Source: Planctomycetia bacterium
Lineage (GTDB): Bacteria > Planctomycetota > Planctomycetia > Pirellulales > Thermoguttaceae
Direction of reading: 5' to 3'
Assembly: GCA_030539295.1 (NCBI GenBank)
Contig: JAUNSJ010000019.1
Location: 1-64,000 of the forward strand
Length of the DNA stretch: 64,000 bases
The notes under the pieces: generated by a model
What the model saw: the letters and a program-made list of their open reading frames with translations, nothing else
The model's database searches: none
Told to the model about the DNA's origin: nothing
Shown: one piece after another, positions 26,919 to 35,480 of the stretch
How positions within the stretch are numbered: position 1 is the stretch's first letter
Layout of the letters: the number at the start of each line of letters is the position of its first letter
Program-made: the position numbers and the translations under genes

Positions 26919-28235
26919 TTAATACACGGTTGTACCGGGTTTCGCAACCGGATAAAGACCATTCTCTTCTGGCGCGACAGGCGGCGTCATATCGGGCTTA
27001 AAAGCGTCTTCTGCGGGGCCAAAAGTGAACCCGCTGTCGAACAGTTCCTGATAGGAGACCTGCTGGCCATTCCGACTGGCGATCATACCAAGTACGGCAA
27101 CCATGGTCGTTTTCGCCATGCGCTGACCATCGTTAATCGGCGTTCCGGACATAATGGAGTTTATCATGTCGTAGTGTTCCTGCACGTACATGTCGCGCTG
27201 GCGGGGAGCGGCGGGGCGCCAAATTTCTTTTCCGGCCAGGTCGGTTATGTACGGCGTATCCGTTGCGTGGTAAACGCAGCGGCCTTTGGTGCCGTGGATG
27301 ACGTCCATATTGGAGTAGTAGCACTTATCGACGCCCCGGGTCATGCCATAAATCCGCTTGCCGTCGGCGAAGTCGTAAATAACCGCAGTGTGGTCGAACC
27401 AGTCGCCGTATTCCGGGACATACATTGCACTTCGGCCACCAATACCATAGCAGGAAACAGGAGTCTCTTCATTGAGAATCCAGAGCATGGAGTCCAGATT
27501 GTGCAGGAGCGATTGCATAATTTCGTCGCCGGAGAGCCAGGTAAAATGATACCAGTTGCGGAATTGATACTCCAATTCACTCCAGCCTTCGACCCGCTTG
27601 AGCATACTGTAGGGGGAGCGGACATAATCGCATTGAATCGCATTGACATCGCCGATAAGACCGTTGCGAATCTGTTCCACCGCTTCCCGGCGCAAAGTGT
27701 CGTAGCGATAGCAGAGACCGGAGACGAGTGCCGTTCCTTTTTCTGCAGCGAGTTCAGCCGCTTCCAGGGTTACATGAACGCCAAGGGAATCGATTCCGTG
27801 TGGCTTTTCGCAAAAGACATGTTTACCCGCTTCAACGGCCGTCTTCGTGTAAAACGGATGGAACCGGGAAGCACAGGCGATCAGGACGACGTCGGATGCC
27901 TCAATAACTCCTTTATAGTTATCGAATCCGTGGAAAACGCGACTGTCCGGAACGTCGACCCGGTCGCCCATGGCTTCTTTGATGGCCCCTTGTGCATTCT
28001 TTGCCCGATCTTCGAACATGTCGCCCATGGCCACCAGTTGCGTGTTCTCAACGGCATCGAAATTATTCCGGACCGCACCCATACCGCGGCCTCCGCATCC
28101 GATAATGCCGATCTTAAGCAGATCGCTCCCTTCGGCATGGACGCGAGGAGCACTCGCCAAACCAGCCGCCACAACCGCTGCTGCTCCTGCTGTTGTCTTC
28201 AGAAACGTTCTTCTCGTTGTAGTTCCTCTTCTCAT
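26919..28235 (-). CDS. Tat-exported Gfo/Idh/MocA-family oxidoreductase
   Basis: 438 residues with a twin-arginine signal (RRTFLKT, residues 8-14, then a hydrophobic stretch and an Ala-rich cleavage region near 34). The mature protein has the Rossmann motif GIIGCGGRGMG (43-53), binding NAD(P), and the family EKP motif (143-145). Such proteins are abundant in planctomycetes and oxidise or epimerise sugars and inositols; this one works outside the cytoplasm. AAGGG lies 9 bases before the ATG. The substrate is not evident. Confidence 0.88.
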   Translation of the reverse strand: MRRGTTTRRTFLKTTAGAAAVVAAGLASAPRVHAEGSDLLKIGIIGCGGRGMGAVRNNFDAVENTQLVAMGDMFEDRAKNAQGAIKEAMGDRVDVPDSRVFHGFDNYKGVIEASDVVLIACASRFHPFYTKTAVEAGKHVFCEKPHGIDSLGVHVTLEAAELAAEKGTALVSGLCYRYDTLRREAVEQIRNGLIGDVNAIQCDYVRSPYSMLKRVEGWSELEYQFRNWYHFTWLSGDEIMQSLLHNLDSMLWILNEETPVSCYGIGGRSAMYVPEYGDWFDHTAVIYDFADGKRIYGMTRGVDKCYYSNMDVIHGTKGRCVYHATDTPYITDLAGKEIWRPAAPRQRDMYVQEHYDMINSIMSGTPINDGQRMAKTTMVAVLGMIASRNGQQVSYQELFDSGFTFGPAEDAFKPDMTPPVAPEENGLYPVAKPGTTVY

Positions 28236-28654
28236 AACATAACCCTTTCATTGGCTTCAGTTGACACAAAGGTTGCCTTGCGGCCCCGGTTTGGGGCAAC
28301 GTTTTGCCGCCGGAGACATTGCATTACGTCAGCCACCGGTCTGTTCCTGCCTCTTGAGTCTAAAGAAGCAGAAGGACAGGGCGGACAGACAACGTTTTTG
28401 CAACGTATTGGCAGAGGCTCCCGGTGAGTCAACCTGGCTTGTTAAAGTTGGAACGAAAAATTTTTCTCGCTCCTGCGAACAGGGGTAGGTCAATTATAAC
28501 AGATAACAGCCAGCAAGTAAAGTGAAGTTGAGAAATTTTTTTCGTATTGCATTCGGGAGTGAAACAGAGTATAATGGGCATGGTGTTGGCGGAGAAGGCG
28601 TGATACGTCTTCTGAAAAACAAAACATTCAATGAATTGAAAGGTAAAAACGTAA
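28236..28654. other. Divergent intergenic region
   Basis: 419 bases between the Gfo/Idh/MocA gene (minus) and the next plus-strand gene. No gene is seen. The right end carries the plus-strand promoter at 28547-28575; I find no good minus-strand promoter. Confidence 0.4.
28547..28575 (+). promoter_or_regulatory. Promoter for the secreted protein at 28655
   Basis: Perfect -10 TATAAT (28570-28575) with a weak -35 TTGCAT (28547-28552), spacer 17. The leader would be about 75 bases. Confidence 0.5.
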
Positions 28655-30385
28655 ATGAATTTAAAAAAGTCATTACTGTGTACAATTAGTCTCTTTCTGG
28701 CGGGCCTCCTCTTGAGCGGAAGTGAGCTGACGCCGGGAGCGTGTGGGGCGGAGAAAGAAATGAAACCAGTCCTGGTCGCGTCGGCGTCGGGTGTGGATCG
28801 GTTCTGGGAGGGCATTGAGCGAATTGGCGAGGTTATGGGTTATAAAGACAATGTGGTGGGTTTCCGCATGGTCTTTGGGGAGACGCAAGGCGTGGATACG
28901 ACGAAACCTCTGGGTTTTATCGTCCTGGCAAACGAGAAGGACTATGTAGCGTACAGTTTTTTCCCGGTTGCGGATTTCGACGCGTTGGAAATTGGTATGC
29001 TCGATAAATCGACGTGGAACATAAACGAAGAGAAGGGTCGTCGCATCTTCATCAGCGAAGATGGTAAAAGGATGGAGTTGATTCAGCGGGACGGGTGGCT
29101 CTTTGTGGTTGAAGAAGGGAAGGGTGAACTCATCCCGGCAGGAGATCCGTCTGAACTGACGAAATCGCTGAACGAGGATTTCCTTATTGGTGTCAAGGTG
29201 GACCCTGCGCACTGTCCGAAAGCCCTTCTCGATACGCTCTTTGCCTGGTTTCGACAGCAATCGGCGAATACGGACGCGAGCGTTCTGGAACAGATGAACC
29301 GTCTCAGCGCGTTCGTGACTCTTCTTTCGGAAGACGTAATCTCTTTTGACTTAGGGCTTAACATAGACGATAATGGCAACTTGTCGCTGGTGAGCTCAAT
29401 CAAGCCGGAGCCGGGAACGGAGTTTGCCAAAGCTATGGAACAGTCCGTGTCCATGAAGACGAAATGGTCATCGCTTTTCGAATCGGACGCGGTTTTTGCC
29501 GGTTATTTGACCGAGGCCAGCACGCCGGAACTGAAGGAATACACCCGGGAAAGCTATCAGATTTCCTTTGACAACATGCTTTCCGAGATGGAGATTTATC
29601 TGGACGAGGACGATAATATTGACCTGGTTAAGGGGATCCTGTCCGATTTCCAGGCGATTGTGGAGGATATGCTGGTGCGCGATAAGGTAGACGGTGCCGT
29701 GTCTCTTACACAAGAGTCGATTCTTATGTTCGGCAGCGATATGACGGATACGGACAAGGCGCGAGAATTTCTCAAGAAGCTGCAAACGTGGATACAGGAA
29801 TCGGAGCCGGAACTGGCAGACAAGTTTGTTCTGGACGCGCCAGCGGTGGGAGAATACCAGGTTTCCACCTTTATACTTCCTTTTGACGATATTGCGGCCC
29901 TGTCGGAGACGGTGGCTATGGCGTCGCTCTTTGAAGAGCGGGAGCTTGCCTTTGTCGTGGGGGTCGGTAAGGACTCCGTCATTATGCTGGCCGGACTCGA
30001 CGCCGAGACGACGTTGGCGAAATTTAACGAAGTGGCCGCCGCGCCTGTGACGGAGACGGAACTTCCCGAGATTCGTTCCTATCTGGCCTTCCCGAAGTTG
30101 GGCGAATTGCTCTCTGTGTTCATCAGTGCCGAGGCTAATGAGAGCGATTTCCTGCCGGTGTTGGCCAAGATTATGTCCAACGCGTCTGCCGAGGCAAGAA
30201 TTGAAGGGCGTGCCCAATTTAACGACGGAGCGATTCTCAATGATTGCGTCGTTAAGGGTGAATGCTTTGCCATGATCGGCGATCTTATTCGGGCGGTTGC
30301 CTCTGAAGAAGCGTACGATCCTGATCTTGACGAGAGCGAACTATTCGAGGAGGAAGAGACCGCGGAAGAGGAAGAAGCTCTTTAG
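28655..30385 (+). CDS. Secreted protein of unknown function
   Basis: 576 residues. A Sec signal peptide is cleaved near CGAEK (about residue 34). The mature protein has long alternating helix/strand segments (VLANEKDYVAYSFFPV, LFVVEEGKGELIPAGDPS) with acidic character, and a strongly acidic tail (ESELFEEEETAEEEE) at about 560-575. The alternation resembles large periplasmic proteins of planctomycetes with DUF-type domains, but I recognise no family. AAAGG lies about 11 bases before the ATG. A strong terminator follows the stop. Confidence 0.6.
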   Translation: MNLKKSLLCTISLFLAGLLLSGSELTPGACGAEKEMKPVLVASASGVDRFWEGIERIGEVMGYKDNVVGFRMVFGETQGVDTTKPLGFIVLANEKDYVAYSFFPVADFDALEIGMLDKSTWNINEEKGRRIFISEDGKRMELIQRDGWLFVVEEGKGELIPAGDPSELTKSLNEDFLIGVKVDPAHCPKALLDTLFAWFRQQSANTDASVLEQMNRLSAFVTLLSEDVISFDLGLNIDDNGNLSLVSSIKPEPGTEFAKAMEQSVSMKTKWSSLFESDAVFAGYLTEASTPELKEYTRESYQISFDNMLSEMEIYLDEDDNIDLVKGILSDFQAIVEDMLVRDKVDGAVSLTQESILMFGSDMTDTDKAREFLKKLQTWIQESEPELADKFVLDAPAVGEYQVSTFILPFDDIAALSETVAMASLFEERELAFVVGVGKDSVIMLAGLDAETTLAKFNEVAAAPVTETELPEIRSYLAFPKLGELLSVFISAEANESDFLPVLAKIMSNASAEARIEGRAQFNDGAILNDCVVKGECFAMIGDLIRAVASEEAYDPDLDESELFEEEETAEEEEAL

Positions 30386-30466
30386 TGCGTGGTCGTTCGT
30401 TAGACAATTGATAATGGGCTTCTGATTCCAGAGCGAGCAAAGGGGATCAGAGGCAGGAACTTGAGA

Positions 30467-30505
30467 GGAGCACTTCGGTTAGCGTAACGGGAGTGCTCCT
30501 TTTTT
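30467..30505 (+). terminator. Rho-independent terminator after the secreted protein
   Basis: GGAGCACT (30467-30474) pairs perfectly with AGTGCTCC (30492-30499), with an inner GTTA/TAAC pairing, followed by TTTTTT (30500-30505). Confidence 0.8.
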
Positions 30506-30525
30506 GCCAAGTTGTTTTCGTCTTG

Positions 30526-31413
30526 TCAGAATCCGATACTGGTAACCCAGTCGGCACAGCGGTCCTGCCACGATTTCGCGTTAGCCAGATCGTCCCAGTA
30601 CATAAAGCCATGCACGGCCCCGGAGTAGATGTGCATTTCGCAGGGTATGCCTCGGGTGTGTAACTGCTGATAGACGGCAATGGACCCCAATGGTGAATAG
30701 ATGTCGTTATCGCCGTGGACCAGGCATAGGGGAGGAGTCTTTTCGTCGAAATGGAAGCAGTCGAGAATCTTGGCATTTTGCCCTTTGTTTTGGTTGGGGT
30801 CCGCAGCGCCGTCGTCCAGAACATAGGCCGGATAGATGGGAATGGCGAAATTCACGTGACAAGGGACCTTGTCCAGCTCGTCGACGGGGTCATAGGCCGG
30901 AGTCTGACTGTTCAGTGCGGTCAGGAGCGTGAGGTTACCGCCTGCCGAGTAGCCCTGAACGCCGATTTTTTCCGGGTCGAGTCCGTATTGCTCCGCGTGG
31001 GCGCGTATGTAACGGACGGCCCGCTGCGCGTCCTGCCAGGCGGAGAGATAGATCGGTTTGTCCACCGGGCGCGGCACACGGTAGACCAAGACGAAGGCGG
31101 TCATTCCGCGGTCGTTCCAAAACTTGGCGTTCGGGAAACCTTCCGAGGCATAGAAACAGGTACCATATCCACCGCCGGGCAAGATGAGCATGCATGTCGT
31201 ACTCGTTTTATTCTCCGGGACGAACACGTGGAGTTCCGGACTGGTTACGCGTGTTGCCTGACCGGGGGCGGATTCGACGTGGGGCGCCTTCTCCGTTTCG
31301 CCTGGAGCCAGGCCCGGCCAGAGCGGGCAGATTTCCGCTGCCTGGGTAAAGATCGTAGCCATAAAGAAACAACCGGTCATGAAGAGGGTTTGTGTGAGTC
31401 GACGAAACGTCAT
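30526..31413 (-). CDS. Secreted alpha/beta hydrolase, acetyl-esterase-like
   Basis: 295 residues from the ATG at 31413, six bases after AAGGAG. A signal peptide runs to about residue 27 (TQAAE). The catalytic triad is visible: nucleophile elbow GYSAGGNL, Asp in HGDNDIYSPLGS, and His in AVHGFMYW. The length and the HVFVPENKTSTTCMLILPGGGY start fit the planctomycete esterase group annotated as xylan or acetyl esterases, which de-acetylate polysaccharides. It lies after the large glycosidase-like gene on the same strand, consistent with joint polysaccharide breakdown. Confidence 0.78.
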   Translation of the reverse strand: MTFRRLTQTLFMTGCFFMATIFTQAAEICPLWPGLAPGETEKAPHVESAPGQATRVTSPELHVFVPENKTSTTCMLILPGGGYGTCFYASEGFPNAKFWNDRGMTAFVLVYRVPRPVDKPIYLSAWQDAQRAVRYIRAHAEQYGLDPEKIGVQGYSAGGNLTLLTALNSQTPAYDPVDELDKVPCHVNFAIPIYPAYVLDDGAADPNQNKGQNAKILDCFHFDEKTPPLCLVHGDNDIYSPLGSIAVYQQLHTRGIPCEMHIYSGAVHGFMYWDDLANAKSWQDRCADWVTSIGF

Positions 31414-31540
31414 CATTTTCTCCTTGTCTGCAGTGGTATCGTAGTATGGGGCCGCAAGTTCCGTCCCGCGTCTTTGGAGTGAGCCTGACTGCATGCCAAG
31501 TTACATCGCCGACGCGCGACGGCCAAGTAGAGGAACAGCT

Positions 31541-34510
31541 CTATTTTAGCGGACTCCCTGTTGTAATTAGGGTTGTGCGTAATCGGACCGGGCCAGTCAC
31601 GGACGTTCCGGAGAGGGTCAGCTCGTTTACTCCATGCTGAAATAGGGGCAGCTCGCCGTCGAGAGGAATTTCCGCCGCGAGTTGTCCGCCGGGCGTAAAC
31701 AGACGGCAGTAAGGTCGGTCGTTTTGCGAAATCGCGTCCCAGTCTTCTCCCGCGGCGAACGGTTCGTTTGTCCCTTTTGTGCCCAGTTCCAGATACATAC
31801 CGGTCTCCATGGTCACGGGAAGTTGAAGTTCCTTGCCATTAATGGTAAGGAGAGGATTCTCGACTTTTCCGGCCTTTGTGGGGAGTGCCATAACCGGACC
31901 GAGCTGAACGCGGGTTTCGTGACCGGCAGGCACGTTATTGAGCCAGATTTGGAGTGCGGCAGCGGCCCCGTAATTTGCGGAGCCTCGATATTGATCGTAG
32001 ACGTAATAACCGCCAATTCCGGGCCAGGCGTATTCACTCATTTGAGTGGAATCGGCTTCGACGAGTTCGAAATAGCGCCAGCCGGAGAAATCGACTTTTA
32101 CCAGATGACTGCTCTTGGCCACTTCGAACCCGGCAGAGGACCAGATGCGAAAATCGAGGACTTCACCGCCGGCGTCCCCGAAGACCCAAACGCCCAGAGC
32201 CTGTTTTTCCGAGAGGTCCATGGTGGGCGTCATGTCATGATTCATTTCGAGCCAGGCCTCGTCGCGAGGCGTTTGACCTTGGTTGGTTGCCGTAATCTGG
32301 ATGGTTTTTTCGCCGGTCGGAGTCAGGTTGGTTTCGGACTGTGTAACGGTGCCGGCCAGACCGTCGGCGGCGCGGACAACGGTAAGTTGCGGGTCGTTCG
32401 GGTCCAGAAGCATGGTGGCTTCGGGGTCATCATAGGAGTTGGCCGAGGTCAGAACTTCAAGTCGGAATTTTATCTGCTGCGGGTCGAACGCGTTCGAAAC
32501 GGTCCATCGTGCGGAGTCGGAGTCGAGCCCGGCGGTGACATGCGGTTCGTATTTGACCGGCTTAAAGGACCAGGTATTATTGGCGTCGGGGACCAGGGTG
32601 AATTCGTCACCGACCTGGCGTAATTTTTCGCAAATGGAGGCGTCAAAATAGTTTGCGTGCCGTAGTTCTTCGTAGCGACGGATCATGGTGGCCAGTCGTG
32701 CAAAGGCCGGAGTCTGGTCAAGCAGGGCGCGACTTAAATTGCAATTCGTGGACAGTCCGGCGTTATTGCCAATCATTTTACAGCAGACGTACTCCATGTC
32801 GTCGCAATAGAGCGGGTCTCTTTTTGGACCACCCCAGGTCAGCATATTCCACCAGCCCAACTGAAGCGGCAGAAAAAGAGAAGACCCTTTCATGGACCCG
32901 TAGCGCTGGATTTGCGGCAGATGCCCACTCCAGCAGCCGTGCTGATATTCTTCGCCAGCTTTCATGGAAGCGATGTGAATATCCATAAATCTTTTGTAGC
33001 CCTTGTTCGGCGAGTCCCACGCCTGATAGCGGCTGCGATAATGCCACCAGTGATGAACCATACCGGCGTATTCCAGGCCGACAGGCTTCTTGAGATTTTT
33101 CATGACCTCAAAGACGAATTTATCGCCGTAATACCAGTAGTTTTCTTCGCCCCACATACTGCGAACGCCTTCAATGGCGTCGAAATAGATTCCGTCGAAC
33201 CCGACCTGGTCGACAATTTCAGCGGTGCGTCGCGCGATTTCGTCGAAGAGTTCAGAATTTGGGTCGGGGATATAGAGTCCACCCCAGAAGGTTCGCAAAA
33301 TGTTGGCGGAGGCCCCGGCCGCGTGCGGCGCGACCTCGGTCCCATGCAGACCGCGCGTACACCCGGTGAACTTGAAGGGGGCCTCACGGGTAACGTCGGA
33401 GTAGCGAATCAGTTCGTCCCCGATACGTAGGACGTTATTCGTGCAGTATACATAGCCTGTTTCGAGCGAAACGTCGGCGGTCGATTCCTGAACGACGAGT
33501 TCCGTCGCGTCGGCGGTGACCGGTTCGGCAAGCGTAAAGCGGGCGAAGACGTCGAGGTCCGGATGCGGCTTGGGCGTAACGTAGCTGGAGTCCCCGGATA
33601 TGTACATCGTATAGGTGTGGAAAATAGAGGAAATACCTGCCTCGTGAAGGCGGTCGACAATCTTTTTGAAGGAATTCCAACCCTCGGGGAACAGGTCCGG
33701 ATTGATATCGAAACTGCCAAAGGTAAAGAACCCGCGACTGCCGCCGTGATTATCGATTTGGTCGAAGCCGAAATTTTTACAGTCGGCAATCCAGTCGTCG
33801 ACGGTCTTCTCGGTGAGTGACCCGAAGTTCATCATGTAGGAGCCATAACCTTCGCGGGCGCCGGCGGCCCAGGCCCCTCCCTGGTCGGAGATGGGGAAGT
33901 CGGCGTCGCGCTGCAGGGATTCCTGAATTGCGACAAGAATGTCGGTCATGGGCGCTGCGACGATGGATGCCTTGGCGCCAACGATTCCGAATCGTTTGTA
34001 GGCGTGTGCCACGAGTTGCGACATGAGTGCGGGCAGTTCGTGCACATGGGTCGTCAGATTCTGCGACAAGGCACAGGCGGCAAAAGTCTCGTCCGGTTTG
34101 GCGTGAAGTGTGAGCGGAATGCTGAGAAAGGTGAGGGTGTCCGGGTCGCCGGTAACTTCGGTTACTGTCAGTGCGAGCGACCATTCCCGCGGCTGAACGT
34201 CGAGCGTGGCCGTTACGTCGGATGAACCGAACGCGAGCGTGAGCCGGTTGTCTTTGAGCGCGGCCTGACTGCAGGGCACGGTTTGCCCGTCTTTTTCGAT
34301 TGTGGCGCAGGGCCCCCCCTCGGGCGACGATGCCAGATAATCGGTTCCGGTCGCAAGGTCAATCAAGGCAAGATTTTGGCCGTTTTGACTTATCTCGTAT
34401 CGGAACGATTTTGTCTCGAGTTTCAAGGGGGACGTGTCGTCGGCGAAGGCGGTCGTGGCGTAAAAGACCGACAGGACCGACAGAACCGAAGTCAGAAAGA
34501 TGCTTCTCAT
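31541..34510 (-). CDS. Large secreted glycoside-hydrolase-like protein
   Basis: 989 residues with a signal peptide ending near AFADD (about residue 24) and AAGGAG 6 bases before the ATG. Residues about 30-190 are a beta-sandwich cap. A barrel follows from about 210 (FGFDQIDNHGG, GWNSFKKIVDRLHEAGISSIFHTY, FDGIYFDAIEG near 455, GLEYAGMVHHWWH). FDGIYFDAIEG is the kind of strand that carries a catalytic Asp in GH27/36/97-like enzymes. About 330-420 is an inserted beta-rich domain with the pattern RIGDELIRYSD...CTRGLHGTEVAPH. The C-terminus is beta-sandwich. The exact family and substrate are not assigned. Confidence 0.65.
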   Translation of the reverse strand: MRSIFLTSVLSVLSVFYATTAFADDTSPLKLETKSFRYEISQNGQNLALIDLATGTDYLASSPEGGPCATIEKDGQTVPCSQAALKDNRLTLAFGSSDVTATLDVQPREWSLALTVTEVTGDPDTLTFLSIPLTLHAKPDETFAACALSQNLTTHVHELPALMSQLVAHAYKRFGIVGAKASIVAAPMTDILVAIQESLQRDADFPISDQGGAWAAGAREGYGSYMMNFGSLTEKTVDDWIADCKNFGFDQIDNHGGSRGFFTFGSFDINPDLFPEGWNSFKKIVDRLHEAGISSIFHTYTMYISGDSSYVTPKPHPDLDVFARFTLAEPVTADATELVVQESTADVSLETGYVYCTNNVLRIGDELIRYSDVTREAPFKFTGCTRGLHGTEVAPHAAGASANILRTFWGGLYIPDPNSELFDEIARRTAEIVDQVGFDGIYFDAIEGVRSMWGEENYWYYGDKFVFEVMKNLKKPVGLEYAGMVHHWWHYRSRYQAWDSPNKGYKRFMDIHIASMKAGEEYQHGCWSGHLPQIQRYGSMKGSSLFLPLQLGWWNMLTWGGPKRDPLYCDDMEYVCCKMIGNNAGLSTNCNLSRALLDQTPAFARLATMIRRYEELRHANYFDASICEKLRQVGDEFTLVPDANNTWSFKPVKYEPHVTAGLDSDSARWTVSNAFDPQQIKFRLEVLTSANSYDDPEATMLLDPNDPQLTVVRAADGLAGTVTQSETNLTPTGEKTIQITATNQGQTPRDEAWLEMNHDMTPTMDLSEKQALGVWVFGDAGGEVLDFRIWSSAGFEVAKSSHLVKVDFSGWRYFELVEADSTQMSEYAWPGIGGYYVYDQYRGSANYGAAAALQIWLNNVPAGHETRVQLGPVMALPTKAGKVENPLLTINGKELQLPVTMETGMYLELGTKGTNEPFAAGEDWDAISQNDRPYCRLFTPGGQLAAEIPLDGELPLFQHGVNELTLSGTSVTGPVRLRTTLITTGSPLK

Positions 34511-34612
34511 GGCATACTCCTTAAGTAAAGGGAGAAAAAATGGGGTAGGTACACAATTAGCCCAAAAGGCTTTAAGCCCCGTTAAGCCCCGTTTCCTCTC
34601 CTCTCACTTTTG

Positions 34613-34640
34613 AGTATAGCCGCAGGCAGGGGAATGTCAA
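34613..34640 (-). promoter_or_regulatory. Promoter for the 989-residue glycosidase-like gene
   Basis: Minus strand: perfect -35 TTGACA (34640-34635), 16-base spacer, -10 TATACT (34618-34613), about 105 bases before the ATG. A short tandem repeat, TTAAGCCCCG twice (34572-34591), lies in the leader. Confidence 0.65.
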
Positions 34641-34726
34641 TAGTGTAATTTACTCAATCTGCTTCAAAATTTCGTCACCCGTCCGGCGTGAGCGGCAACC
34701 GTGGCGGCGGTGCCTTGTGTAAGCTG

Positions 34727-35362
34727 TTAGTACAGGTAGAGCAGAGTCGGTAGACAACCGACGTCATGCAGAGCGGCAATGACTTCCAGGATACCCATGA
34801 TCCAAATGAACCATAGAGCATCAAAGAGACTGTGCCGAAGACTGCGTGTGGAAACCTGGTAATCGCTCGGTTCGGCCCCCTTGAGCAGGGACAAATTTGG
34901 GAGGAAACAGGGGACCTTCTTGCGATATTCATCGAAGGCATCGCCGAACAGGGAGACCAGGCGTCGTTCTTCCGCAAGAATAATACCGGGATAATAGAGC
35001 GTAAAGACGAGCAAAATCAAAAGGGGAATGGTCACGGTTTCTGTTGCCAGTCCGACGCCAAAGGCGCCGATACAACTAAAGAAGTAGAGTGGGTTTCTGC
35101 ACATGGCGTAGGGGCCTTTGTCCACGAGCACCCCATCTTTTCGGCCGGAAATAAAGACGGCGCACCAAGCCCTGCCCATCGCTCCGATTCCGGCGAAAAC
35201 GCAGGCAACGAGAAAAAGCAGCTCTTCAATGACCGGTTGACGTTCCCAAATGGATTCACTCAAAAGGATCAGGACACCCAAGACGATACAAAACAACCAG
35301 GTAAAACGAGTTCGATTGCGTTCGTTATAGTCGCGCGACTTCCGAATCATCGGAACAAACAT
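34727..35362 (-). CDS. ICMT/PEMT-family membrane methyltransferase-like protein
   Basis: 211 residues with four or five membrane helices. It carries the isoprenylcysteine carboxyl methyltransferase pattern: GPYAMCRNPLY (about 102-112) for SAM binding and EERRLVSLFGDAFDEYRKKVPCFLP (about 150-174). Bacterial members of this family methylate varied lipid or isoprenoid substrates, so the substrate is open. No clear Shine-Dalgarno; an in-frame ATG 12 bases downstream is possible. It is followed by a glycosidase gene on the same strand but across a separate promoter. Confidence 0.78.
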   Translation of the reverse strand: MFVPMIRKSRDYNERNRTRFTWLFCIVLGVLILLSESIWERQPVIEELLFLVACVFAGIGAMGRAWCAVFISGRKDGVLVDKGPYAMCRNPLYFFSCIGAFGVGLATETVTIPLLILLVFTLYYPGIILAEERRLVSLFGDAFDEYRKKVPCFLPNLSLLKGAEPSDYQVSTRSLRHSLFDALWFIWIMGILEVIAALHDVGCLPTLLYLY

Positions 35363-35382
35363 GGCAATCAGCTTTCTGTCGT

Positions 35383-35412
35383 GAGGGCACGCTCTTCGGG
35401 GAACGTGCCCTC
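35383..35412 (-). terminator. Hairpin between SMP-30-like and ICMT-family genes
   Basis: GAGGGCACG (35383-35391) pairs perfectly with CGTGCCCTC (35404-35412); the loop is 12 bases. There is no T-run on the minus strand. It lies about 70 bases past the stop at 35481. Confidence 0.45.
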
Positions 35413-35480
35413 GAATTCAGGGCGAGGAACTGACCGCTTCTTAGTCGGAAAGTATTCCTGTCAAAGGAGGACAAAGAAAT

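Noticed and set aside
26700-28427. A 575-codon plus-strand ORF across the Gfo/Idh/MocA gene
   Set aside because: It is antisense to a clear Gfo/Idh/MocA gene with Tat signal and EKP motif and spans parts of two genes. Its translation shows no domain or start signal; it follows from the codon bias of the real gene.
29468-30217. A 249-codon minus-strand ORF over the secreted protein at 28655
   Set aside because: The plus-strand gene has a signal peptide, promoter and terminator; the antisense frame has no supporting signal.
34572-34591. Tandem repeat TTAAGCCCCG twice
   Set aside because: Only two 10-base copies, with no sign of a functional repeat array.
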